DNA of 20,272 nt from Spirochaetia bacterium (GTDB taxonomy: Bacteria > Spirochaetota > Spirochaetia > Sphaerochaetales > Sphaerochaetaceae), in NCBI GenBank assembly GCA_900769955.1, contig CAAGIP010000209.1, positions 1 through 20,272 on the forward strand. The letters are read 5' to 3'. Both the position numbers and the translations under genes were made by a program. The notes under the pieces were generated by a model. The model did not search any database. It had not been told where the DNA came from and saw only the letters and a list, made by a program, of their open reading frames with translations. The first letter of the stretch is position 1. Each line of letters opens with the position of its first letter. Shown in pieces: positions 13,204-20,272 of the stretch.

Positions 13204-15770
13204 AAGATGGAAATGCCGCCTTTATTTCCCCTTTTCGCACTGTAAAGCGCCCTGTCAGCCCTTGCGATCATGCGCTGTGTGGGCACTTCATCATCACTTC
13301 CGAAGACAATGCCGCATGAGCATGAAGCGAAAATGTCGTTCTCGGAAAGTGCCTTCCTGAAGGCTGAGCAAATTGTCTCAGCCTTTTTCCTAACTGCATC
13401 GGTATCCCTGGTTCTCTTCATTATGACCAGGAATTCATCCCCGCCGTAACGGCACGTGATGTCATACCCGCGCGTGTTCTTCTTTATTATGTCGGCAAAG
13501 GTCCTGAGCAGCAGGTCTCCCTTTTCATGCCCGAACGTGTCATTGACCTTCTTAAGATCATCAAGGTCAAACAGCAGTACCGATACTGGCATCTCATCAC
13601 GCCTGAGCTGGTCGATCGCCAGCTGGAGTCCCCTTCTGTTCAGCAGTCCCGTGAGGTAATCACGGCTGGCTTCATCCTCGAGGAGGATTTTCCTCTCCTG
13701 GATCTTCGAAACCATTATGAGGTGCTCGACCCTGCGCTTCAGATCAGCCTGAGGATGGTACTTGCACAGGAAGTCATCACTGTCCAGCAGATCGGGAATT
13801 TCCTCATGGTCCACGCCTCCGGGAAGGGCTGCAAGCACCGGTATCTTCCAGTAGAAGGGATCCTGCTTCATGAGCTTCATTATCCTGTCAAAGCCGCGTT
13901 CTGGAAGTGAGTGGCTTACGATGACTGCCACCACATTGCCTTTCTTTTCCGAAAGGTACGAGAGTGCGCTTTCGCAATTGGCGAATGAGTGCACATCGTA
14001 ATCCTGTGTGAAGCTTCTTATCACCTTTTCCCTGTAGGAAGGATCCTCATCGGCAACGACGACAGAGTCCAGCTCCCTCTTCTCATCATCGGGAAGGGGA
14101 AGGTTCATCTCATAGCATCCGCCATGGGTCCGGAGCAGGTTCTCGAACTCGGCAATGGGAAGAGGCCGAGAGAAGAAGTAGCCCTGGACATAGTCGCATG
14201 CGATAAGACGGAGGCGCTGTACCTGCTCTGAAGTCTCAACACCCTCTGCAACTACCGACAGTCCCATCCAGTGGGCCAGGTTCACGACAAATCGCAGGAT
14301 TGACCTGCTTGCGCTCTTGCTCATCTCGCTCTGGATGAACTTCATGTCAAGCTTCAGTATGTCAAGCTTCAGCTCGTTGAGCATGTTGAGTGATGAGTAG
14401 CCTGAACCGAAGTCATCCATTTCAATGATGAAGCCCCTGCTCTTGAGCTGGTCAACTGCGGCAATTATCGCTGCAGGCTGGTCTGAGTACGCACTTTCCG
14501 TAATCTCGATGTGCAGCAGTTCGGGCTCTATTCCATATCGCTCCGTCATCTCAGTCAGGCGCGATACCACATCGGCCTGGAAGATATCCCTTCTTGAAAT
14601 ATTGACTGAGACGGGAAGCACGGTAAGACCCTCATCCTGCCATTTGCGAAGCAGTGAGCATACCTTTTCCGCAACCCACAGATCGAGCTTCGTTATGAAG
14701 CCGTTCTTCTCGAAGAGGGGAATGAATTCACCCGGTGACATGAAGCCCCACTCTGGATGGATCCACCTGACAAGTGCCTCGGCACCTGCCATCGAATTTG
14801 TCGTGAGACTGTATTTCGGCTGGAGGTATACTGTGAACTGCTCACTCTCAAGGGCCTCTTCCATCGCATCCGTGATCTCCTTCTCACGGACGAGCTTCTC
14901 CCTGATCGTGTCGTTGTAGATCGCAAAGTGGGTGCTGTACTGGCCCTTGACTGAGTCCGCGGCAAGCAGGGCACGGTCGCACATCTGCTCGACATTGACG
15001 CTTCTGTCAGTGATATTGTAAATACCCCACTTCATCACTGTGTCACTTCGCTGTTCCTCATAATCCGTCATGAACGCTTCCCTGTCGGAAAGCTCCTTTT
15101 CACTTTGGATGAAACAGAGGAAGCGGTCTGCGCCGTAGCGGCCGCAGATTGCAACTGCACCTGCCTTTTCACGCAGCTTTTCCGCAGTGGATTTCAGGAG
15201 TTCATCGCCCATTATCGTGCCGTATGTGTCGTTATAAAGCTTGAAGTTCTCTATGTTGAGGGCAACTATCGTGTATGAGCCTTCAGGATCACTCAGAAGC
15301 GCTTCATTTACAAGCTTTGAAAAGTAGTCCTTCGTGTAAAGACCTGTGAGACGGTCATACATCAGCTGGTTTGCAATTGCCGCAGTGTCCCTGAGCTTTA
15401 TGATGCTTGCTATTCTGTGAAGGATGACCTGAGGCCTGTATGGCTTCGGAACGAAATCGGTCGCTCCATGGGAAAGTGCCATTACCTCATCTTCCTCAGA
15501 CCCGCTCTGAGTCATGACGATGACGGGAATGAGCGAGAGTGAAGGATCGGCCTTAACGTGAGAGAGAAATTCATAGCCGTCCATGACCGGCATCATCACA
15601 TCCAGAAGTATGAGATCGATGTCATTGCCATCCGAAGAGAGCACATCGAGTGCTTCCTGTCCGTCCGAGGCTTCAGTGACGCAGTATGAGCCCTCCTCAA
15701 GGATCTCTCGGAGTATCATCCGGTTCAGGTCGTTGTCTTCTACTATCAGGATCTGTTTCTGCTGAGGCAT
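13197..15770 (-). CDS. Multidomain c-di-GMP protein: REC - degenerate GGDEF - EAL - pseudo-REC - GGDEF
   Basis: This encodes 857 cytoplasmic residues. Domain 1 (about 5-125) is a receiver with phosphoacceptor Asp57, Thr87 and Lys109. Domain 2 (about 135-290) is a GGDEF fold whose motif reads GADRF (213-217), so it is likely inactive, perhaps a GTP sensor. Domain 3 (about 300-545) is an EAL phosphodiesterase with EAL at 331-333, VNIS, EITES, DDFGSGYSS (452-460), LKLD, AEGVE and QGY all present, so it should degrade c-di-GMP. Domain 4 (about 568-690) looks like a second receiver, but Ser619 (VIVSH) stands where the aspartate should be. Domain 5 (about 700-857) is a canonical GGDEF (776-780) with an inhibitory RxxD at 767-770, so it should make c-di-GMP. 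The cognate kinase is not in the window. SD-like AGGAAGG precedes the ATG. Confidence 0.93.
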   Translation of the reverse strand: MPQQKQILIVEDNDLNRMILREILEEGSYCVTEASDGQEALDVLSSDGNDIDLILLDVMMPVMDGYEFLSHVKADPSLSLIPVIVMTQSGSEEDEVMALSHGATDFVPKPYRPQVILHRIASIIKLRDTAAIANQLMYDRLTGLYTKDYFSKLVNEALLSDPEGSYTIVALNIENFKLYNDTYGTIMGDELLKSTAEKLREKAGAVAICGRYGADRFLCFIQSEKELSDREAFMTDYEEQRSDTVMKWGIYNITDRSVNVEQMCDRALLAADSVKGQYSTHFAIYNDTIREKLVREKEITDAMEEALESEQFTVYLQPKYSLTTNSMAGAEALVRWIHPEWGFMSPGEFIPLFEKNGFITKLDLWVAEKVCSLLRKWQDEGLTVLPVSVNISRRDIFQADVVSRLTEMTERYGIEPELLHIEITESAYSDQPAAIIAAVDQLKSRGFIIEMDDFGSGYSSLNMLNELKLDILKLDMKFIQSEMSKSASRSILRFVVNLAHWMGLSVVAEGVETSEQVQRLRLIACDYVQGYFFSRPLPIAEFENLLRTHGGCYEMNLPLPDDEKRELDSVVVADEDPSYREKVIRSFTQDYDVHSFANCESALSYLSEKKGNVVAVIVSHSLPERGFDRIMKLMKQDPFYWKIPVLAALPGGVDHEEIPDLLDSDDFLCKYHPQADLKRRVEHLIMVSKIQERKILLEDEASRDYLTGLLNRRGLQLAIDQLRRDEMPVSVLLFDLDDLKKVNDTFGHEKGDLLLRTFADIIKKNTRGYDITCRYGGDEFLVIMKRTRDTDAVRKKAETICSAFRKALSENDIFASCSCGIVFGSDDEVPTQRMIARADRALYSAKRGNKGGISIFQ

Positions 15771-15805
15771 GTACAGTCTACCTTCCTCTTTTTGTACGTG
15801 TCTTT

Positions 15806-15833
15806 TTTATAGTAAACCATTATTCAATATCAA
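15806..15833 (-). promoter_or_regulatory. Promoter of the c-di-GMP gene
   Basis: On the minus strand TTGATA (15828-15833), a 16-base spacer and TATAAA (15806-15811) lie about 35 bases before the start codon. No terminator hairpin is seen after the peptidase gene, so read-through from it is also possible. Confidence 0.6.
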
Positions 15834-15871
15834 TCACTCTCTTTTTTGAGGGGTAAATCGGATTTTTTGGA

Positions 15872-18328
15872 TTAAAGAGGGGTAAACACCAGTGAAAATG
15901 ACACATTCCCGTCATAAGAAAGCCGTGCTCCCAGCTTCCACTGAAGTGCGGACATCGTTCCCAGAACCGGAGAAAGCAGAAAGGATGCCTCAAGGGAGAG
16001 CTTATATGCGTACCCTCCTGTCATAAGAGTTGTGAAATTCCCGCTTCCGAAAACGGAAAAAGATACTATATATAGAGACATGAACCTGACAGGCTTCTGA
16101 ATTTCCGCATTCATGAGACAGAGGTTGACGCCGCCAGTGAACTTTCCCGCACCCGGCCATGCGGCTGCGCTTAAGACTGCGGGAAGGGAGAAGTCAAGTC
16201 GTTCATCACCCTGCGAGGGAAGAAGTGACGGGATGTAAATCCTTGCTTCCAGAACGGGGACAAGGTCATAAAGCCCTGCTGATACCGAATAGCCTCCGAC
16301 ATGGTAGCGCTGTGCTCCTTTTTTAACTTTGTCGGAGAAGGAAAGGGAGAACACATTTGAAAAGCCGCCGCTCCTACCTGAGTATTTCACGGTTTCTGAA
16401 GCTTTCAGCACCCTTGTCCCATAGCCGAAGCTGACCGAAGGTGAGTAGGAAAGTGCGATGTCAAAGTCCGTTCTTCCATCCTTAAGGTTCACTGTTGATG
16501 ATGCACTGATATCCTTATATCCCGCGCTGAGGGACATGAACCAGCGGTTGTCAAAGTCCCAGCCTCCGCCTGTCATGAGCGTGAGCTTCTCACTCATGTC
16601 CGTGCTTATCCAGGTAAGTCCCGGTCCCGCAAGCGCCTTATTTCCGTAAGTTCCATAGGCAAGGGGGAAAAGAGTTCCGCGCATGACTGATAATAGGGGA
16701 ACATACCCCGCTGACTCAGGGGTCGTGAGTTCATTGCATTCGCTTATGAACAATTCACAGGCGCTCTCATAACCGGCCCCCTCTCCGAATGAGGAAATGC
16801 TTTCACATGAGACTGAAGCGGAGTCGAAGAAGTCGGAAACGAAGTAAACCTTATCTTTGAGGCGTACGGGATTCCATACTCCGCCGAGGAAATACGTCCC
16901 ATAGAGAGTGTATGCACCGTTTCTGAATTCTCCGTAACGGGGAAGCGTCCAGGTATCCGATGAGTAAACATATGAAAATGAAAGTACATCATCAGCTGAG
17001 GAAAGGTATCTTATCATCACGCCTTCAGGCACAGGGTAAAGAGTTATTTCCCCCGTTCCCGCATCAATAAAGCAGATGTTCCCGTCAATTATCGCATGAC
17101 CTGAAGTGGTAACAGAACTTATCTCTGATTTACCCAAAGGTATTGAAATAAGCACATTGCCTTTCATGTCGGTAATGTCTATGAATGAGTAAAGGTCACT
17201 GCTTCTCACAAGCAGCAGCCTATCGCTTCCGTTTAAGTGGACACCCATGTGATAGGAGTCAAATCTTCCCGCTTTTCTTCCCTCATGATCCATAAGAAGT
17301 GTGTAGTTAAGCTCCCCGTCGGAGTAGGAAAGGGTCAGATACTCGTCTGATGATGAAAGATACTGCCCATTGGGAAGTGCCCTTAGTGTTTTCCCATCCG
17401 ACAGTCTGATGAGTGCGGAATCGGAAGGGGATGTATAATACACTTCACTTCCATCGGAAGAGAGGGATGTTACACGGCTCATGCCGCCTTTGACCACTGA
17501 AGGCCTGATTATCCCTTCGGGAGGAACTACTGCTTTAAGAAAAGCCTTCCATTCATCCCAGAGCGTCGATGCGAACATGTCTGACCACGTGTTCTGGGGA
17601 AATGAGAAGACGCCTTTGCTGATTCTCACGAAGAACTCAGCGATGCGCTCTTCTCCATACTTTTGAGCTGCATACTTTAAGAATGCTCCTCCATAGATGT
17701 AGCCAAGCTCCCCGTAAGGCTTGACATCACGTCCGCCTGATGCATCCATGTATGAAAGATCGATGCCCTCAGCGACTGCTTCCGTGATGTGAGAGAGCAT
17801 GAATGGGTCTGAAAGGCGACCGTTACCGTTTCTTGACTCGGTATAAACCGATATTCCTTCCTGGAGGAAGTAAAGAAAGTGGAGGTAGTTGGCAAGGTCT
17901 GCTCCATCACCGAAGACGGCACTCGTGATGCTTCCGAGTGCACCCCTGAAGGAGAATGTGAATGCATGGGTAAGCTCATGGAGGAACACAAGACGGATAG
18001 TGTCAGGACCGAACATCAGGTCCTCGGGAACATGTGTGTTGTAAAGAACTATGTGGTTTGAGGGAAAGGGTGTGAAGTATGCATTGAATGAGTTTTCATC
18101 TTCCCTGATGTAAACGGGAAGATTGAGGCATGGATCAGCTCCAAAGAACGAAACAAGTTCATCATAGCACTCTTCCATACGGGAAAAGAGGTATGCGGCA
18201 GTGTTCTCAGATTCCTCACTGAAGATAAGCGTGAAGTGTTTGCTTTCAGCTTTTCTTTCAGCAGCCTGAATAAAGGAAAGGAGCATGATAAATAAAAACA
18301 GCAGTGCTTTTTTCATGCTCCTCTTCAT
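15872..18328 (-). CDS. Exported HExxH zinc metallopeptidase with propeller-like middle and outer-membrane-barrel-like C-terminus
   Basis: This encodes 818 residues. A signal peptide (about 1-22, MKRSMKKALLFLF to IQAA) leads into a peptidase-MA-like domain with zinc motif HELTH (117-121) and third ligand Glu157 in LQEGISVYTESR, the gluzincin spacing. A middle region (about 290-540) has repeated short strands with SxDG and SSDxYL patterns, resembling a TolB/WD40-type propeller. The last 260 or so residues alternate hydrophobic and polar residues with many Gly, Tyr and Ser and end in FSLVFTPL, like an outer-membrane barrel. So it is probably a surface or outer-membrane-anchored peptidase; substrate unknown. 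The start is ATG 18328, 12 bases after GGAGG, or ATG 18316. It lies 4 bases after the flavoprotein stop, implying an operon. Confidence 0.8.
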   Translation of the reverse strand: MKRSMKKALLFLFIMLLSFIQAAERKAESKHFTLIFSEESENTAAYLFSRMEECYDELVSFFGADPCLNLPVYIREDENSFNAYFTPFPSNHIVLYNTHVPEDLMFGPDTIRLVFLHELTHAFTFSFRGALGSITSAVFGDGADLANYLHFLYFLQEGISVYTESRNGNGRLSDPFMLSHITEAVAEGIDLSYMDASGGRDVKPYGELGYIYGGAFLKYAAQKYGEERIAEFFVRISKGVFSFPQNTWSDMFASTLWDEWKAFLKAVVPPEGIIRPSVVKGGMSRVTSLSSDGSEVYYTSPSDSALIRLSDGKTLRALPNGQYLSSSDEYLTLSYSDGELNYTLLMDHEGRKAGRFDSYHMGVHLNGSDRLLLVRSSDLYSFIDITDMKGNVLISIPLGKSEISSVTTSGHAIIDGNICFIDAGTGEITLYPVPEGVMIRYLSSADDVLSFSYVYSSDTWTLPRYGEFRNGAYTLYGTYFLGGVWNPVRLKDKVYFVSDFFDSASVSCESISSFGEGAGYESACELFISECNELTTPESAGYVPLLSVMRGTLFPLAYGTYGNKALAGPGLTWISTDMSEKLTLMTGGGWDFDNRWFMSLSAGYKDISASSTVNLKDGRTDFDIALSYSPSVSFGYGTRVLKASETVKYSGRSGGFSNVFSLSFSDKVKKGAQRYHVGGYSVSAGLYDLVPVLEARIYIPSLLPSQGDERLDFSLPAVLSAAAWPGAGKFTGGVNLCLMNAEIQKPVRFMSLYIVSFSVFGSGNFTTLMTGGYAYKLSLEASFLLSPVLGTMSALQWKLGARLSYDGNVSFSLVFTPL

Positions 18329-18332
18329 GATG

Positions 18333-19616
18333 TTAAAGGTCCTCCAGCATTCCTTCACTTGCCCTGATGCCGCTTGCCCAGGCGCCTGTGATACCGCGGC
18401 TCGTGCCCGCGCCGTCACCTGCGAAGTAAACATCCTTCTGCACGCAGAAGTGCTCATCGATGTACTGGGGCTTATTAGCATAGAGCTTTATCTCAGGATA
18501 GTACATGATCGTGGAGGGGTGAAGGATTCCCGGAACGATCGTATCGAGCTTCTTCATGCCAGACCAGATGAACCTTAAGATCTTGCTTGGCATCGCAAGA
18601 GAGATGTCTGAGGGACTTGCTCCCACAAGAGACGGTTTGAAGTCGTAAAGATCACCGTTGAAATCCGCTTCCTTACTTCTTCTTCCCATGCGGAAGTCAC
18701 CTACTCTCTGCATCAGGGGCTTTCCGCCACCCATGAGTGCGGCCATGAGTCCTAAGTGCTCGGCAAACTCCTGTCCGCTGGCAAGGGGCTCAGTGAACCT
18801 GACTGTCTTGAGGATCGCAAAGTTGACAAGTCCGTTGTTTTTATTCTCATCGGCCTTAAATGCATGTCCGTTGACGCTGTACCACTCATCACCGCGGGCT
18901 GTAGTGTACTTCTCGCGGACGACATGGGCATTTCCGCTGTTGGTGCAGAACGTCCTTACCTTCTCAGGGAAGTAGAACTTCGGGTCATAATAATCCTTAA
19001 CGATCGGGTAGTGCTCGATTCTCGTCTCAACACGTATGCCCACATCGACGACGTTGTCGATGTAGCTGACGCCGAGACATTTCATCATCTCCTGCAGGAA
19101 GTGGAAGCCCTGACGCCCCGGTGCGATGAGGATCTTTTTATAACCAATCTCACGCTTATCGGTCGTGATGAACTTCTTCTCATTGTCAATTGCAGTGACC
19201 GTCTCGCCTAGTGCAAGCTCAACGCCTGCTTCCAGAAGCTTCTTCTGAAGCTCCTTGATAAGCTGAAGGCCTCCGTCTGTGCCTAAGTGGGTCTGCTTTA
19301 TCTCAAGCAGCGAGCAGCCGAGTCTCTCGGCTCTCGCCTGATAAGTCGCAATATTTGATTTCGGCAGGATCGTCGGCTTCAGGAACTCTGTTACCTTCTC
19401 AAGGTAATGGTCAGCCACATCTTCCTTCCAGTACTCAAGTGGAAAGCCTATCGGGAACGTGAAGTTCATCTTACAGTCGTTCCTCATTCCACCAGTGGAA
19501 TAAGGAGTCTTGTCTATCATAAGACATGAACATTTTTTACCGCTCTCGATAATTGAGAACGCCGCACCCATACCGGCAGGACCGCTGCCTACAATTACAA
19601 CATCATATTTTTCCAT
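18333..19616 (-). CDS. FAD-dependent oxidoreductase of the COG2509-like type
   Basis: This encodes 427 residues. The N-terminal dinucleotide-binding fold has GSGPAG (10-15) after the first strand VVIVG. The C-terminal FAD contact is VYFAGDGAGTSRGITGAWASGI, with Asp401, in which GDGAGTSRGIT is typical of the uncharacterised FAD-dependent dehydrogenases of COG2509. Middle segments such as IAPGRQG and VDVGIRVE fit that family too. The reaction is not known. There is no signal peptide, so the protein is cytoplasmic. A promoter, TTGTTT-17-TTAAAT, lies upstream on the minus strand, and a weak AGGGA precedes the ATG. It is followed after 4 bases by the peptidase gene; a shared function is not evident. 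Confidence 0.88.
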   Translation of the reverse strand: MEKYDVVIVGSGPAGMGAAFSIIESGKKCSCLMIDKTPYSTGGMRNDCKMNFTFPIGFPLEYWKEDVADHYLEKVTEFLKPTILPKSNIATYQARAERLGCSLLEIKQTHLGTDGGLQLIKELQKKLLEAGVELALGETVTAIDNEKKFITTDKREIGYKKILIAPGRQGFHFLQEMMKCLGVSYIDNVVDVGIRVETRIEHYPIVKDYYDPKFYFPEKVRTFCTNSGNAHVVREKYTTARGDEWYSVNGHAFKADENKNNGLVNFAILKTVRFTEPLASGQEFAEHLGLMAALMGGGKPLMQRVGDFRMGRRSKEADFNGDLYDFKPSLVGASPSDISLAMPSKILRFIWSGMKKLDTIVPGILHPSTIMYYPEIKLYANKPQYIDEHFCVQKDVYFAGDGAGTSRGITGAWASGIRASEGMLEDL

Positions 19617-19635
19617 GTATTACGTTTCCCTGACA

Positions 19636-19664
19636 ATTTAATCAGAAACGTTCGGGAAAAACAA
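19636..19664 (-). promoter_or_regulatory. Promoter of the flavoprotein-peptidase operon
   Basis: On the minus strand TTGTTT (19659-19664), a 17-base spacer and TTAAAT (19636-19641) lie 20 bases before the start codon. Confidence 0.55.
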
Positions 19665-19667
19665 GTA

Positions 19668-19847
19668 TCACTTCTGCCTTAAAAGCCTCACCATGAACCA
19701 GACAAGGGATACTCCTGTCAGGATGTGCCCGATTCCGGCAATGCCTGAAATGGCGGCAGAGGGAAGGGGAAGGGCGCTGATGTCATCAAGTCCCCTTAAC
19801 AGAAAACCTGCTTCCGTGATGTTGAGGCCCACGTTATAGATTATCCC
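19668..19847 (-). pseudogene. C-terminal remnant of a small membrane protein, probably cut by the IS on its 5' side
   Basis: This minus-strand frame is open for 59 codons and ends at 19668. It reads through two hydrophobic segments, around SAAISGIAGIGHILTG and VSLVWFMVRLL, and finishes LLRQK. Upstream it meets a stop codon at 19848-19850. No ATG or ribosome-binding site is present; a GTG near the upstream end has a poor site. It lies right beside the leader of the incoming transposase gene, which suggests that insertion removed its start. No family is recognised. Confidence 0.5.
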
Positions 19848-19940
19848 TCAACTTCCCAAGAAAAGACACTCAATATCTGGAGCATTCATGAATCAGCCAG
19901 CAGGCTGGAGAGCTAATTTCTTACTGTTTTTATAGATATC

Positions 19941-20023
19941 CATCCGAGGCCTCTTGCATTGAGGTCTTTTTATGTGTTATATTTTGAGTGTCTATAAAAC
20001 ACTCAATAAAGAGGCTTCGGATG
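19941..20023 (+). promoter_or_regulatory. IS leader: promoter inside a 15-bp inverted repeat that can hide the transposase start codon
   Basis: CATCCGAGGCCTCTT (19941-19955) pairs along all 15 bases, with one G-U, with AAGAGGCTTCGGATG (20009-20023). The right arm holds the GAGG ribosome-binding site and the ATG. Between the arms lie a promoter, TTGCAT (19954-19959) and TATATT (19978-19983) 18 bases apart, and a hairpin TTGAGTGT/ACACTCAA (19984-20006). RNA from this promoter lacks the left arm, so its start codon is free. Confidence 0.7.
19947..19971 (+). terminator. Intrinsic terminator upstream of the transposase
   Basis: AGGCCTC and GAGGTCT pair around TTGCATT (one G-U) and are followed by TTTT. 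It overlaps the left arm of the larger inverted repeat and would block transcription entering the element from outside. Confidence 0.6.
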
Positions 20024-20272
20024 TTCAGGAAATACACGGTTCCAGTACCTTCCGTCCCGGGGAAGATAAGGGTCAAGAAAAACGGGAACGGGTCCAGATA
20101 TGTCGAGTATGAGGTCGGCAGGAAGTACAACAGGGAGAAGAAGTATAACGTCCCGGTCAGGAAGACCATCGGTCTTCTTGACGATGAGGATGAGACCAGG
20201 ATGTATCCGAACGACAACTACTTCGCATTCTTCTCCCCGCTGGACAGCGGATACGTCTATGAGGATGAGCAC
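20021..20272 (+). CDS. DDE-type transposase, N-terminal part (IS1634/IS4-like), cut by the window edge
   Basis: Only the first 84 codons are present. They start MFRKYTVPVPSV after a GAGG 6 bases upstream. The stretch YVEYEVGRKYNREKKYNVPVRKTIGLL followed by MYPNDNYFAFF is the pattern of the N-terminal region of IS1634/IS4-type transposases (a short beta-rich part with an IG.. motif, then a PN(D/E)NY motif before the DDE core). The catalytic core lies beyond the window, so the family is a judgement from a short region. The protein would cut and join the ends of its own element. The element's left end probably lies between about 19848 and 19940. Confidence 0.7.
   Translation, partial: MFRKYTVPVPSVPGKIRVKKNGNGSRYVEYEVGRKYNREKKYNVPVRKTIGLLDDEDETRMYPNDNYFAFFSPLDSGYVYEDEH

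Noticed and set aside
15848..15886. Direct repeat GAGGGGTAAA occurring twice 29 bases apart
   Set aside because: One copy is the coding end of the peptidase gene and the other is in a low-complexity spacer; ten bases in simple sequence is weak evidence for a site.
19884..19893. Palindrome ATTCATGAAT in the spacer before the IS
   Set aside because: Ten-base palindromes are expected by chance at this scale, and nothing links it to a known site.
1..20272. CRISPR array or repeat-spacer structure
   Set aside because: No regularly spaced direct repeats were seen anywhere on reading the window.

Overview
The window is about 20.3 kb of accessory-type bacterial DNA bounded by two mobile elements: the tail of an IS200/IS605-type tnpB on the left and the head of a DDE-type insertion sequence on the right. 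The best guess at the host is a gut-associated spirochaete of the Sphaerochaeta/Treponema type. This rests on the style of the exported-protein signals (for example VFA then QGASDAGS on the BMP protein), relaxed lipoboxes, a choloylglycine-hydrolase family enzyme and a BMP-type nucleoside importer. It is an inference from style, not from a marker gene.

Layout, left to right. 2-193: tnpB C-terminus with its hairpin right end. 397-987 (+) and 1045-1629 (-): two unrelated lipoproteins converging on a shared terminator. 1693-1764 (-): tRNA-Val(GAC). 1865-5434 (+): a copper-resistance operon of csoR, copA with a fused C-terminal CopZ-like domain, and a TauE/SafE transporter. 5474-6445 (+): a bile-salt/penicillin acylase family enzyme. 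6622-7140 (-): a TlpA-like thioredoxin. 7213-12087 (-): a nucleoside-type ABC importer (ATPase, two permeases, BMP binding protein). 12289-13203 (+): an EamA transporter. 13197-15770 (-): a five-domain c-di-GMP protein. 15872-18328 (-): an exported zinc peptidase with propeller and barrel-like parts. 18333-19616 (-): a COG2509-like flavoprotein just upstream of the peptidase. 19668-19847 (-): a gene remnant. 20021-20272 (+): the start of the IS transposase.

How it works together. CsoR should repress its own operon through a palindrome over the csoR ribosome-binding site. Copper would release it and induce CopA, which exports Cu(I). A strong ribosome-binding site inside copA, in frame, suggests the same gene also makes a free CopZ-like chaperone. 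The ABC operon has translationally coupled genes and its promoter overlaps a 27-bp inverted repeat.

The strongest less-expected signals are: the internal start in copA; a 15-bp inverted repeat around the right-hand IS promoter that would hide the transposase start codon in read-through transcripts; two genes whose promoter geometry predicts leaderless mRNAs; a peptidase-propeller-barrel protein; a REC-GGDEF(degenerate)-EAL-pseudoREC-GGDEF protein; and a possible second tnpB-type right-end relic at 6487-6549. No CRISPR array, rRNA or complete mobile element was seen.
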